From positions 1 to 64,000 of the forward strand of contig NZ_BNJG01000008.1 in assembly GCF_016587375.1 (NCBI RefSeq): a DNA stretch of 64,000 nucleotides, in the 5' to 3' direction. The notes beneath the pieces are model-generated. The model was not told the DNA's origin, searched no databases, and saw only the letters and a program-made list of their open reading frames with translations. The translations under genes and the position numbers were made by a program. The stretch's first letter is position 1, and every line of letters begins with the position of its first letter. Positions 1 to 7,125 of this stretch are shown here, in pieces. This stretch comes from Ktedonobacter robiniae. GTDB taxonomy: Bacteria > Chloroflexota > Ktedonobacteria > Ktedonobacterales > Ktedonobacteraceae.

Positions 1-1
1 T

Positions 2-376
2 GTTCCCTCGGCGTATGTCTGGCCGCGGCTGCACATCATATTTGAAGAGGATATGCTGGTCGCCCTTGTCTACTCAATTCAGCAATTCCAGGAGGAGGGG
101 AGCGCGCCAGTGCCACCGGAGCGCCTCCTCAAGTTACTGCGCGCGGCGGGCGATATGACGCGCCTGCAAATCCTGCAACTGCTCAGCCAACGCCCGCGTT
201 CCACGCGAGAGATTGCGGGCATCTTGAATTTGACCGAGGCTGGTATCTCAAAACACCTGAAGCTCTTACAGGATGCGGGCTTTGTGTGCCCGGAACGCTC
301 CAGCTACTATGTGTTGTACCAGAGCCAGCGCGAACCGCTGGCCGAGATTACTCGTGGATTAGAGAGGTTGTTCTAA
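2..376 (+). CDS. ArsR-type winged-helix regulator, 3' part
   Basis: The frame is open from the first bases of the window, so this is the C-terminal part of a longer protein; the first internal Met codon is at 53. The visible part carries an ArsR-type helix-turn-helix: a motif 'LLKLLRAAGDMTRLQILQLL', then 'STREIAGILNLTEAGISKHLKLL' split by a short turn, then a wing ending in 'YYVLYQ'. Such proteins are DNA-binding repressors; many larger ones in this group bind a small molecule through an N-terminal domain not seen here. The stop overlaps by a few bases the 3' end of the convergent gene on the other strand. Function beyond DNA binding cannot be read from the visible part. Confidence 0.8.
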   Translation, partial: VPSAYVWPRLHIIFEEDMLVALVYSIQQFQEEGSAPVPPERLLKLLRAAGDMTRLQILQLLSQRPRSTREIAGILNLTEAGISKHLKLLQDAGFVCPERSSYYVLYQSQREPLAEITRGLERLF

Positions 377-1461
377 GTATCTAACTGTGCTTTGCCGAAG
401 GCGACGGCGTAGCCGGGAGCGCCGATGGCATAGTCCCAGGTGATATGCTTCATTGAACAACCCGGAAGATTTAGTGTGGTGCCACGTAGCGCCTCCCAGC
501 CAAAGTTCCCGGTACCGTAGGAGTCTCCCATTGGGTTGGATGCCGTGCGGTCGTTGGTACACGATTTGTCATAGAGGTATTGCAGGTGCGCGCGAGCGGG
601 AGCTGGTGCATCAACGGTGATGCGCGGAGCTGTAACGTGAGCGGTAAGCTGGCGATCCTGTGGCACTTGAGGAGAGACCTGGATGTGTAATGTTGGCAAA
701 TGGCCTTCCAGCGGGCTTTGAGTAGGCCTGGTCAGGCCATTAGTACCCGTGTCAAACTCTACATAACTCGTCAGGATAATGTTGCCACTCCACTGCAAGA
801 CAAAGTATTTATGCACACTCAGCGTTTGTCCAGGGGCAATTTGAAAATGCTGCCCGGCTCCTGGTGGGCAGCTATGGTCCATGGGTGGAAGTTCAAAGGC
901 AGGCTGCAAATCCTCCTTTATGCTAAGGCCGGGAGCATAGCCACAGCCATTTCCAAAGGGAACACCAACCCTCTGTGTCTTTGAAGTGTGATTGGTAAGT
1001 ACGATGTTAACCTCAAGCATCTCGCTAATAAAGTAGGGGCCAGGGGTGATACCAAGCATCATCTCGAAGCCGCCAGCCTGGACAGATGTGGTGCCGGATG
1101 CTCTGACCGGGCCAGCAGGTGGACCGGTCATAATTGTTTTTTGTGGGATGAAGAGCAAGAGCGCTGATGTAATGATCACACCTATCACTAAGATAGCGAC
1201 GAGGCTGCTGATCAAGCGCACGAGGCGCTGGCGGCGCGTGGCTGGTGGTCCTGAAACAGGAACTATGAGGACCTGGCCTGGCTCATATTCCTTGTCCGGA
1301 AGGGTATCAGGCGATGTTTGCAACAGGCGCTCACGTACCTGCCGGGTGATTTGTTCCTGTTCGGTGGGCGTGAGATCGAGAGGTGTGAGATGTTCTTCTT
1401 GGAGCAGGTCTACAAGGTCGTTCCCCTCTTCTTCTGGCAGGATGTCCTCAAATGGTTTCAT
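373..1461 (-). CDS. Single-pass membrane protein paired with ECF sigma factor (putative anti-sigma role)
   Basis: This is a 362-residue protein. The start at 1461 is chosen because an AAAGGAGA ribosome site stands just upstream and the start overlaps the end of the sigma gene by 14 bases, which suggests translational coupling. It has an acidic cytoplasmic N-terminus (PFEDILPEEE), a basic stretch, one membrane helix around residues 85-105 (LISSLVAILVIGVIITSALL), and a roughly 250-residue outside domain with beta-rich segments and several Cys. No named domain is recognised; the outside part resembles Ig-like or BsuPI-like folds. Gene order sigma then membrane protein suggests an anti-sigma or sensor role, but no zinc-binding anti-sigma motif is visible, so this stays inference. 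Confidence 0.7.
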   Translation of the reverse strand: MKPFEDILPEEEGNDLVDLLQEEHLTPLDLTPTEQEQITRQVRERLLQTSPDTLPDKEYEPGQVLIVPVSGPPATRRQRLVRLISSLVAILVIGVIITSALLLFIPQKTIMTGPPAGPVRASGTTSVQAGGFEMMLGITPGPYFISEMLEVNIVLTNHTSKTQRVGVPFGNGCGYAPGLSIKEDLQPAFELPPMDHSCPPGAGQHFQIAPGQTLSVHKYFVLQWSGNIILTSYVEFDTGTNGLTRPTQSPLEGHLPTLHIQVSPQVPQDRQLTAHVTAPRITVDAPAPARAHLQYLYDKSCTNDRTASNPMGDSYGTGNFGWEALRGTTLNLPGCSMKHITWDYAIGAPGYAVAFGKAQLDT

Positions 1462-1999
1462 TGCTGTCTCCTTTCTCCTGGTGTTCGTAGAGCGTTCGTA
1501 GCTGCTTGAGGGTGCGTGCCAGCATCTTGCGTACCGTCCCATCAGGTTTCTGTAGGCGGGCCGCGATATCTATCAGGCGCAGATTCTCTTGGTAGCGTAG
1601 ATGGATGAGTTGTTGCTGGAGGGGAGAGAGTTGTGCAATGGCATTGCGCAGAAATACATGGCGTTCCTGGCGTAGGAAGCGCTGTTCGGGTGTGGGTTCC
1701 TCGTCCTGGTTGTCCCGCGTCTCCTCCAGGGGGACAATCGTCAGGGCGGTGTGGTGGCGATAGTGATCGATAGCTTTGTTGCGCGCGACGCGGTAGAGCC
1801 AGGCACGCTGCTGCTGATGGGTGAGGCGCGCGAAGGCCTGGCTTGTCAGGGCCGCGACAAAGACGTCAAAAAGTACATCCTCAATATCCTGGCGGCTCGT
1901 CATAAGCCGGGCCAGATAGGGCAGGAGCGCGGAGATATGGCGATCATAGAGCGCGATATGTATCGCGTCCTGTTCTTTGGTAATTTTGCCCTGGTGCAT
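1448..1999 (-). CDS. ECF-type RNA polymerase sigma factor
   Basis: This 183-residue protein has sigma-70 region 2 (ALLPYLARLMTSRQDIEDVL, then 'AWLYRVARNKAIDHYRR'-like) and region 4 with a helix-turn-helix (SPLQQQLIHLRYQENLRLIDIA then 'GTVRKMLARTLKQLR'). The start at 1999 follows a GAGAGGGG ribosome site; an upstream in-frame Met is less well placed. The acidic linker between regions 2 and 4 (RDNQDEEPTPEQ) is typical. It is the first gene of a two-gene unit with the membrane protein that overlaps its 3' end. A second sigma/membrane pair of the same plan lies at 35978-37971, suggesting a recurring signalling module in this genome. Promoter targets are not visible. Confidence 0.9.
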   Translation of the reverse strand: MHQGKITKEQDAIHIALYDRHISALLPYLARLMTSRQDIEDVLFDVFVAALTSQAFARLTHQQQRAWLYRVARNKAIDHYRHHTALTIVPLEETRDNQDEEPTPEQRFLRQERHVFLRNAIAQLSPLQQQLIHLRYQENLRLIDIAARLQKPDGTVRKMLARTLKQLRTLYEHQEKGDSNETI

Positions 2000-2079
2000 G
2001 GTGTGCCCCTCTCGTTTGTTTGAGATCTCATAGTGCATATCGGATGAGGCACCAAAACGTGGCACGTAAAACGCCCTTT

Positions 2080-2325
2080 TTAGAACAAGAAATCTCCCCA
2101 GAAGGGAATCTGCTGATATCGAGCGAACTTCTCTTGTGTGAGTTGAGAGCCATAAGGGGTAGGAGTGCCGATGAGATCCCCAAACTCTGTGAGCAAGTAG
2201 TCACGCAGGTCAACGCTGTAGACAATAATATCCGATTGATAGATGGAGAGGACTGGATTGCCGGCCGCGCATGGTTCTGCCAGCAGATAGCGATGACTAT
2301 AAAACGGAGGTATGCTCTCTGTCAT
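2080..2325 (-). CDS. Small protein resembling the C-terminal part of SMI1/KNR4 (SUKH) proteins
   Basis: This short open frame (81 residues) starts at 2325, preceded by GGGGGAT; an in-frame Met lies 21 bases further upstream. The segment 'NPVLSIYQSDIIVYSVDLRDYL' is like the C-terminal strand-helix part of SMI1/KNR4-family proteins, where an Asp/Tyr-rich strand is followed by a helix 'DLxDYLLxEF'. The N-terminal half of that domain is absent, so it may be a truncated relic. SUKH proteins often act as immunity proteins to toxins, but no toxin gene is next to it. Recognition rests on one motif and is tentative. Confidence 0.4.
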   Translation of the reverse strand: MTESIPPFYSHRYLLAEPCAAGNPVLSIYQSDIIVYSVDLRDYLLTEFGDLIGTPTPYGSQLTQEKFARYQQIPFWGDFLF

Positions 2326-2392
2326 GCTCTTATCCCCCATGGCTTTTGGCTTTCTCAAACGATTATGGGGGATAAGGCAAAATTTGGCAAAT

Positions 2393-2447
2393 ATGCGTCT
2401 ACGCTAGAGAGATCGGTCCCCAGCGTAGGCGCGTACATCAGTAGCGC
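2393..2447. repeat. REP-like imperfect palindrome
   Basis: The left arm ATGCGTCTACGCT (about 2393-2405) faces the right arm CAGCGTAGGCGCGTACATCA, continuing to GTAGCGC at 2447. The right arm matches a core repeated at 4076-4103, 16193-16269 and 46712-46740. It lies just after the stop of the isochorismatase-like gene. Confidence 0.6.
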
Positions 2448-2454
2448 ATGCCCC

Positions 2455-3036
2455 CTACTTCAGGGCTGCGAGTGCTTCCTCAGAGGTGATGACGCTGGCC
2501 TGGCGTGGAAATACCTTCTGGGTCAGGACGCGATGGACCTCTTCGTCGCCGTCAGCGCAGCAGTCTTCGATGACGACCAGTTCATAGTCCATGTCGGCGG
2601 CCCAGCGCACGGTCGAGAGGACGACGCCACTTGTGGCGACACCCATCAAGACCAGTTTCGTGACGTCCTGCGAGCGCAGGATGACTTCGAGGTCGGTGGT
2701 GCTAAACGCGCCTACCCGCCGCTTGGTGACGACGCTCTCGCCAGAGAGGGGCGCGACCCGCTCATGAATCTCCGCGCCAGGAGTGCCTTCGAGCAGGCGG
2801 CCCGTCTGGCGGATAGCCGAGAAGCCGCGATTGCGCGGGCTGGCCTCTGGATAGCCCTCGCGGAAGCGGACAACCACGTGGATAATCGGGAGATGGGCCT
2901 CGCGGGCCGCTTGCAGCACGCCTGTCGCCCGGTCAAGGAGGGGGGCCTTCCTCTCGCCCATGTTGGCCAGGATGTCATTCTGATAGTCCATGATCAGAAG
3001 GGCGGTTTTTTCATCTTTTAGCGTTATGTTTGTCAT
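2455..3036 (-). CDS. Isochorismatase-fold protein with the catalytic Cys replaced
   Basis: A 193-residue protein of the cysteine hydrolase (isochorismatase) superfamily. The first conserved Asp is D17 in 'LLIMDYQND', the conserved Lys is K105 in 'VTKRRVGAF', and the cis-peptide region is 'GVATSGVVLSTVRWA'. In classical members the residue three after the Thr is the nucleophilic Cys; here it is Val138. Two Cys (159-160, 'EDCCADGD') stand nearby but not at the usual site. A subgroup of cysteine-less homologues with this same 'TSGVVLSTV' loop is known from actinobacteria-like genomes, so the change is probably old rather than damage. Substrate is unknown. The gene is followed by a REP-like palindrome (2393-2447) and preceded by another (3068-3142). 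Confidence 0.85.
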   Translation of the reverse strand: MTNITLKDEKTALLIMDYQNDILANMGERKAPLLDRATGVLQAAREAHLPIIHVVVRFREGYPEASPRNRGFSAIRQTGRLLEGTPGAEIHERVAPLSGESVVTKRRVGAFSTTDLEVILRSQDVTKLVLMGVATSGVVLSTVRWAADMDYELVVIEDCCADGDEEVHRVLTQKVFPRQASVITSEEALAALK

Positions 3037-3067
3037 GTTTTTCTCTTTTCTATTTTGTAGTGGTCGC

Positions 3068-3142
3068 GCTGCTAAAGCACGCGCCTACATATCAAGCTGC
3101 GATATGTCCCCTACCTGATATGTAGACGCGTACTTTAGTAGC
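3068..3142. repeat. REP-like inverted repeat, divergent member
   Basis: Arms 3068-3096 and 3115-3142 pair with a few mismatches (GCTGCTAAAG against CTTTAGTAGC, CGCCTACATATC against GATATGTAGACG). The arms resemble the 16193-16269 palindrome in layout and in the CGCG...CTAC core. It sits between the isochorismatase-like gene start and the MFS remnant. Confidence 0.6.
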
Positions 3143-3158
3143 GTCGGTCGGGAGCACT

Positions 3159-3732
3159 TTAATCGGCGTCTGCTGTGGCGTGTATAGTGGCCTCTACCTT
3201 CTCTTCGCTCATCTCGACCGGGCGAGCGAGCTGTTGCTTGTCGCGCAGTACGGAGGCGAGGGCCGCGACCAGGCACATGGCTGCCGAGAGGTAGAAGACG
3301 CTGTGCAGGCCGACCGCAAACGGCGACGAAATCAGATTCGGGAAGAAGGAATGGCCCAGCAGGTTGGCCTTATCGGTGGTAGGCAAGGCGTTGAGTACCT
3401 TGCCCGGCACCAGTTGCGCCATAGGGTTATAGCCCAGGAAGGCCGCGAAGAGCGCTGAAGTTGGCGGTAGGTGCGCGATTCGGTCTGCCACGCTCGCTGG
3501 AAAGCCCGCCGCTGTCAGGCCGCGTAGTAGCGTCGTCGGCAGGGAGGAGGCCAGACCCAGTATAATCAAGCTGAAGAAGATGCCGATGCTCACAATCGAG
3601 CCTGAGTTCTGGTGTCGCCATGAGCATGCCCAGGGTCGTATTCGTCAACGCAATCCATTTATAGCGTGGTGAAACGGGCCTGTTTCTACGTGGAACCCGC
3701 TTCTCCTCCTGCCTTGCAATACTTTGAGCCAC
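3159..3732 (-). pseudogene. MFS (DHA2/EmrB-QacA type) transporter remnant, internal deletion
   Basis: Reading leftwards from about 3732 (a GTG) the frame gives a basic N-terminus and the start of the first membrane helix, 'YKWIALTNTTLGMLMAT', typical of DHA2 drug exporters. At about 3605-3615 this frame runs into unrelated sequence. A different frame from there gives 'NSGSIVSIGIFFSLIILGLA' and the last two membrane helices with a normal C-terminus ending at 3159. The two ends match the first and last parts of a 14-helix transporter, so some 350-400 residues are missing with a frame change at the joint. It was probably the exporter partner of the truncated TetR gene divergent from it. Confidence 0.75.
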
Positions 3733-3828
3733 CTTGCCTTTTCGCTTTCTAGAAGGGTTGTCGCTGAAAACGCCTATCATTGATAACGTTGAATCTTGCC
3801 TTGATGAGAATATCATTCTCGTCAAGGG

Positions 3829-4077
3829 GTGCTATGCCAGAAGATCAAGGTCATGCTTCCAGAGGAGGACTTTCCCACGCAGTTCTTCCACTGGCTCGCT
3901 CCCTTTGTTGAAACGGGTGCGATCAAGCGCCTCCCTCAGAAGGTTTACTTCCCGCTCGTCATCGGCCCCAGCCGCGATTTTACGCGCCGCTGGCTCAGGG
4001 AGCGCGTCGCCAGCGAAATGCAGGAGGCGCGTGAACCCCTGGCCGAGGCGGCCTGGGTCTCCCTCTCGGCTAGATAA
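3829..4077 (+). pseudogene. TetR-family regulator, C-terminal remnant
   Basis: From about 3850 this frame gives a ligand-domain C-terminus: 'FPTQFFHWLAPFVETGAIK', 'LPQKVYFPLVIGPSRDFTRR', then a helical tail. This wording ('IGP..DFTRRWL') is seen at the end of TetR regulators that sit beside MFS exporters. No helix-turn-helix is found upstream on this strand, so the DNA-binding half is gone. Position and direction fit a former divergent tetR-exporter pair with the MFS remnant at 3159-3732. Confidence 0.6.
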
Positions 4078-4103
4078 CGCCAGGCGCGTACGTCAGTAGT
4101 ACT
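4076..4103. repeat. REP-like half-palindrome
   Basis: AACGCCAGGCGCGTACGTCA followed by GTAGTACT shares the GGCGCGTACGTCAGTAG core with the arms at 16193-16269. It begins at the stop of the TetR remnant. Confidence 0.5.
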
Positions 4104-4190
4104 TACGCAGGGCGACGGGGAACGAAACAAGAGCATATTCTTCTCCACGTTCTGAGGGATGCCTCTCCCTCTGGTAACGATCATGCCTTC

Positions 4191-4220
4191 TTGACATATG
4201 TCTCCATAAGGGCATATACT
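4191..4220 (+). promoter_or_regulatory. Sigma-70-type promoter of the copper-type locus
   Basis: TTGACA at 4191-4196, an 18-base spacer, and TATACT at 4215-4220 make a near-consensus housekeeping promoter pointing at the HMA-domain gene at 4293. Confidence 0.7.
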
Positions 4221-4232
4221 TTGCATATTGCA

Positions 4233-4251
4233 TACCCCTCCCCACGGGGTA
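4233..4251. promoter_or_regulatory. CsoR-like operator palindrome
   Basis: TACCCC (4233-4238) and GGGGTA (4246-4251) are perfect inverted arms with a 7-base GC-rich centre, placed just after the -10 box. CsoR-type Cu(I) sensors bind GC-rich palindromes of this kind at copper chaperone genes. The match is by form and position only; no csoR gene is in the window. Confidence 0.45.
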
Positions 4252-4292
4252 AGGGTGTAAATAACTTCTAGCAAGAAATGAGAGTGTGATCT

Positions 4293-4550
4293 ATGGCGAT
4301 AGAGAAAGAGACAACCTTATCTATTCCGGCGATGAGCTGCAATCACTGTGTGCAGACCATCACGAAGACCTTGAGCGATCTAGTTGGTGTCGAAAGTGTA
4401 AACGTCGATCTACTAACAAAGACGGTATACCTGGCCTATGACGCTGAGACCTTATCGTTGGCGGAGGCTGAGGCGAAGCTGTCCGAGGCGGGCTATCCCG
4501 TCCAGAAGCAGTCATTTGCTAATCGCGGCAAAGCCTTACCATTAAAGTAG
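4293..4550 (+). CDS. Heavy-metal-associated (HMA) domain protein, CopZ-like chaperone
   Basis: This 85-residue protein consists of one ferredoxin-like HMA domain. The metal-binding loop is 'IPAMSCNHCVQTI' (CxxC at about residues 16-19), followed by the usual pattern 'GVESVNVDLLTKTVYLAYD' and a last helix 'EAEAKLSEAGYPV'. Family members carry Cu(I) in the cytoplasm and hand it to transporters. It heads a locus with an ArsP/YraQ-like permease and a cupredoxin lipoprotein, which fits copper. The likely control is the promoter and palindrome at 4191-4251. Its TAG stop lies inside the left arm of a perfect 25-bp inverted repeat (4547-4635), which could limit transcription into the permease gene. 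Confidence 0.9.
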   Translation: MAIEKETTLSIPAMSCNHCVQTITKTLSDLVGVESVNVDLLTKTVYLAYDAETLSLAEAEAKLSEAGYPVQKQSFANRGKALPLK

Positions 4551-4635
4551 GGTCCATGCTGGTATGGACTGTGAGCGAAGCGACTGACCTCGTGTGAGGA
4601 TATCGGCCTTCAGTCCATACCAGCATGGACCCTAC
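4547..4635. terminator. Perfect 25-bp inverted repeat between hma and permease genes
   Basis: Arms 4547-4571 and 4611-4635 are exact reverse complements (each begins or ends with GTAGGGTCCATGCTGG or its complement), with a 39-base loop. The left arm contains the stop codon of the HMA gene and the right arm ends 35 bases before the permease start. No T-run follows, so it may be an attenuator, an mRNA-stabilising hairpin or a REP-type repeat. Confidence 0.6.
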
Positions 4636-4669
4636 AACGTTGATTGTATGGTGAAAGTGGGGGAGCGAT

Positions 4670-5848
4670 ATGTCATTGCTGACAGTAATTGGCCAGGCGT
4701 TGCTGACCGCCGTGGGAATGGCCTGGCAGGTCTTATGGAGCCTGGTGCTGGGTTTCCTGGTCTCGGGCATGATCCAGGCCTATGTGAGCCGCGCAGGCAT
4801 GAGAAAGGTCTTGGGGCGCGCAGGCATGAGAGAGATCGCGCTGGCGGCAGGTTTTGGCGCCGCGAGTTCATCCTGCTCGTATGCCGCCATTGCCGCCGCC
4901 AAAAGCATGTTTAAACGTGGTGCGCACCTGATCCCGGCCCTGGCGTTTATGTTTGCCTCTACCAACCTGGTGCTGGAACTGGGCCTGGTCCTCTGGCAGT
5001 TGATGGGGTGGCAGTTCGCCCTGGCCGAGTGGCTGGGGGGCGTTATCCTTATAGCCTTGATGACTCTACTGGTGAAGGTAACCTATCCAAGTAAGTTGGT
5101 AGAGGAGGGGCGGATACATGAGGAGACGGGGAAGGTGCAGGAGCACGATCACGGCGACGAATTGGCGCCGGGACGCACGCTCTGGCAAAAATTTCGCTCA
5201 CGCCAGGGCTGGGTCTACGTGGCACACTATGTTGCGATGGATTGGTCGATGATCTGGAAGGATATGCTGATTGGTTTCCTTGTCGCGGGCGTACTGGGGG
5301 TGGTCGTACCTAATAGCTTCTGGAATGTCCTCTTTATTCGAGGTGTGCCCGCGCCACTCCAGGTAGTCGAGAACGCCGTAGTTGGTCCGCTGATCGCGGT
5401 CATCTCCTTTGTCTGCTCCATTGGTAATGTCCCGCTGGCGGCGATCCTCTTTGCAGGCGGCATCACCTTTGGTGGCGCAATCGCCTTCCTGTATGCCGAC
5501 CTGATTGTCCTGCCCATCATCGACATCTATCGCAAGTATTACGGCTGGCGACTGGCGGCCTATATCACAGGCGTGCTCTTCACAACTATGGTGGTGACGG
5601 CGATCCTAATAGATGCACTCTTCTCAGGCCTAGACCGCCTCTTCCCAGCAGTGCATTTTATCCCCACGGCCAATCCCCACTTCCTGCAACAGGTCACGAT
5701 GTTCTCCTTCGACTATACCTTTGTACTCAATATCCTGGCGCTGCTGGTTGTTGGTGTGCTGGTGTACCTTAATATCAGGCACCCCATGCGTATGCATGGC
5801 CATGGAGAGCACGCGGAGCATGGCGAGCATACGCATATGCCTGCCTGA
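4670..5848 (+). CDS. Permease of the ArsP/YraQ (DUF318, UPF0718) family
   Basis: This 392-residue membrane protein has about eight helices in two blocks, split by a charged cytoplasmic stretch (about residues 150-185, His-rich 'EHDHGDE'). The first block holds 'GFGAASSSCSYAAIAAAKSM', the Cys-containing loop typical of this permease family; the second holds 'SFVCSIGNVPLAAILFAGG' at the matching place. The C-terminus is His-rich (HGHGEHAEHGEHTH), a likely metal-binding tail. Start follows GGGGGAG. Characterised relatives export organoarsenicals (ArsP); between a copper-type chaperone and a cupredoxin this one more likely handles copper or another soft metal, which is inference. Confidence 0.85.
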   Translation: MSLLTVIGQALLTAVGMAWQVLWSLVLGFLVSGMIQAYVSRAGMRKVLGRAGMREIALAAGFGAASSSCSYAAIAAAKSMFKRGAHLIPALAFMFASTNLVLELGLVLWQLMGWQFALAEWLGGVILIALMTLLVKVTYPSKLVEEGRIHEETGKVQEHDHGDELAPGRTLWQKFRSRQGWVYVAHYVAMDWSMIWKDMLIGFLVAGVLGVVVPNSFWNVLFIRGVPAPLQVVENAVVGPLIAVISFVCSIGNVPLAAILFAGGITFGGAIAFLYADLIVLPIIDIYRKYYGWRLAAYITGVLFTTMVVTAILIDALFSGLDRLFPAVHFIPTANPHFLQQVTMFSFDYTFVLNILALLVVGVLVYLNIRHPMRMHGHGEHAEHGEHTHMPA

Positions 5849-5900
5849 TGGGTGGATGGTTGCGTTGAATATGTCTTGTATGAAAGAAGGCGTAAGTATT

Positions 5901-6329
5901 ATGAAGAGAATGTTCTGGTTGTCCAGCGTACTGACAGTATTATGGATAGCACTGCTAGCTTGCGGTGGAGGCGTGACCTCATCGGGGAGCGCACAAACAG
6001 TGCAGGTGAGCGAGAGTGAATTTAGCATCACCTCGTCGATCACACACTTTGAGGTGGGGAAGAGCTATCATTTTACCGTGAAAAATGAGGGAAAGACCAG
6101 CCATGAATTTATGATACTGCCTGCCGACGAAGGCAGTATGACTGGTATGTCGATGGATGATATGGACAAGATGGCCTTGGTCTCCCTCGATAACCTTCAG
6201 CCTGGCGAGATGAAGACGCTAGATTACACCTTTCCCGCATCGACGCGAGGCTCACATCCCGAGTTTGCCTGTTACCTGACAGGTCATTACGAGGCGGGAA
6301 TGAAGCAAGAGGTAAGCGTCACTGCTTAA
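5901..6329 (+). CDS. Cupredoxin-domain lipoprotein with a full type 1 copper site
   Basis: This 142-residue protein starts at 5901 after AAGAAGG. It has a lipoprotein signal (helix, then 'IALLAC', lipid Cys at 21). The mature part is a single cupredoxin beta-sandwich: N-terminal strand 'VQVSESEFSITSS', then 'SYHFTVKNEGKTSHEF' with His68, a Met-rich loop (about residues 80-91), and the C-terminal copper loop 'FACYLTGHYEAGM' giving Cys124, His129 and Met134. These four residues form the type 1 (blue) copper site of plastocyanin- or azurin-like proteins, with the Cys-x4-His-x4-Met spacing of plastocyanin-like ones. It would sit on the outer face of the membrane and pass electrons or bind copper for the neighbouring permease and chaperone. 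Confidence 0.85.
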   Translation: MKRMFWLSSVLTVLWIALLACGGGVTSSGSAQTVQVSESEFSITSSITHFEVGKSYHFTVKNEGKTSHEFMILPADEGSMTGMSMDDMDKMALVSLDNLQPGEMKTLDYTFPASTRGSHPEFACYLTGHYEAGMKQEVSVTA

Positions 6330-6352
6330 AAAAGCCACATTTTCCCAGCATA

Positions 6353-6471
6353 GACGCCACGTTCACGGCGTGCCGATTATGCTCATTTGGTGAGTAATTA
6401 CGGTAAAGAAGCACTTCCAGTTGCCTCCTGCATAGGAGGGCAACTGGAATGGGTGCCTGCAACGTGGCGCC
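6353..6471. terminator. Nested inverted repeats between convergent genes
   Basis: The inner hairpin has arms TTCCAGTTGCCTCCT (6415-6429) and its complement with one extra G (6434-6449). The outer pair GACGCCACGTT (6353-6363) and AACGTGGCGCC (6461-6471) encloses it. It sits between the ends of the cupredoxin gene and the convergent lipoprotein gene and would serve both as terminator. There is no clear T-run. Confidence 0.6.
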
Positions 6472-6477
6472 TCTGGG

Positions 6478-7092
6478 TTAGGACGAGAAGCGAAAGGACT
6501 TTACCATGCGCTCGAAGTAATCGTGGGACGTTTTTGCATAGCTGCTGGTGGCGTCCTGGTAAATGATGAAATAGAGTTCTGTTTTGTTGGTACTGATGGA
6601 ATGATTGATGCCGAGTACCGTTTCTTTGGCCGCGAGGGTTGAGCCGTCGCTCTGCTTGACTTGCTTCTCTATGGACCCCTGGTACCAGCGTTCGCCATTG
6701 AGGGTGATGGTGCTCAGGCTGGAGGCTTGCAGGGGGTGTTGTGAAGAGCCAAGAAAGAATTTAAGCATGAGATCGCGCGAGGATACGGTATTGTTTGGGC
6801 GTGCGGCATACAAGACGTGGAGTGAGGCTACTGGGTCCTCAACGCTCGTGAAGAGCGTCCCCTGGAGCATTTCGAGTTGGGGAGAGCTGGCCCCGAGGTA
6901 GAGGTCCTTGGTTGAGATATTCCAGTTGTTCATATAGTCAATGGAGAAGAGCTGGGTACGCTGGTTTTTCCAGACTGGTGGTGCGCTGACTGCGTTGCTG
7001 GCCTCGAAGCAGGCGCTCAGTACGACGAGGAGCGCCAGAAATGAGGCGACAAGGCCAGAAACTCGCGCCAGGCGCGTGATTGCAGTGCTCAT
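6478..7092 (-). CDS. Lipoprotein of unknown function
   Basis: This 204-residue protein has an N-terminal helix and lipobox 'VVLSAC' (Cys at about 28), so it is a lipid-anchored outside protein. The mature part begins with a Trp/Tyr-rich stretch 'FSIDYMNNWNIS' and has alternating strands ending 'FERMVKSFRF'. This ending resembles PsbP-like or DUF1795 proteins, in which a strand-rich domain ends with a helix and 'SFR'. Start is fixed by GGAGG 9 bases upstream. It lies 33 bases after the LacI gene on the same strand and may be co-transcribed with it, though no sugar-related motif is seen. Confidence 0.65.
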   Translation of the reverse strand: MSTAITRLARVSGLVASFLALLVVLSACFEASNAVSAPPVWKNQRTQLFSIDYMNNWNISTKDLYLGASSPQLEMLQGTLFTSVEDPVASLHVLYAARPNNTVSSRDLMLKFFLGSSQHPLQASSLSTITLNGERWYQGSIEKQVKQSDGSTLAAKETVLGINHSISTNKTELYFIIYQDATSSYAKTSHDYFERMVKSFRFSS

Positions 7093-7125
7093 CAGAATAG
7101 CCTCCTTGCTATCTTTTGACCAGTG

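Noticed and set aside
2020..3021. A 333-codon open frame on the plus strand
   Set aside because: It is the mirror of the isochorismatase-like gene and SMI1-like frame on the other strand, has no domain of its own and unlikely composition.
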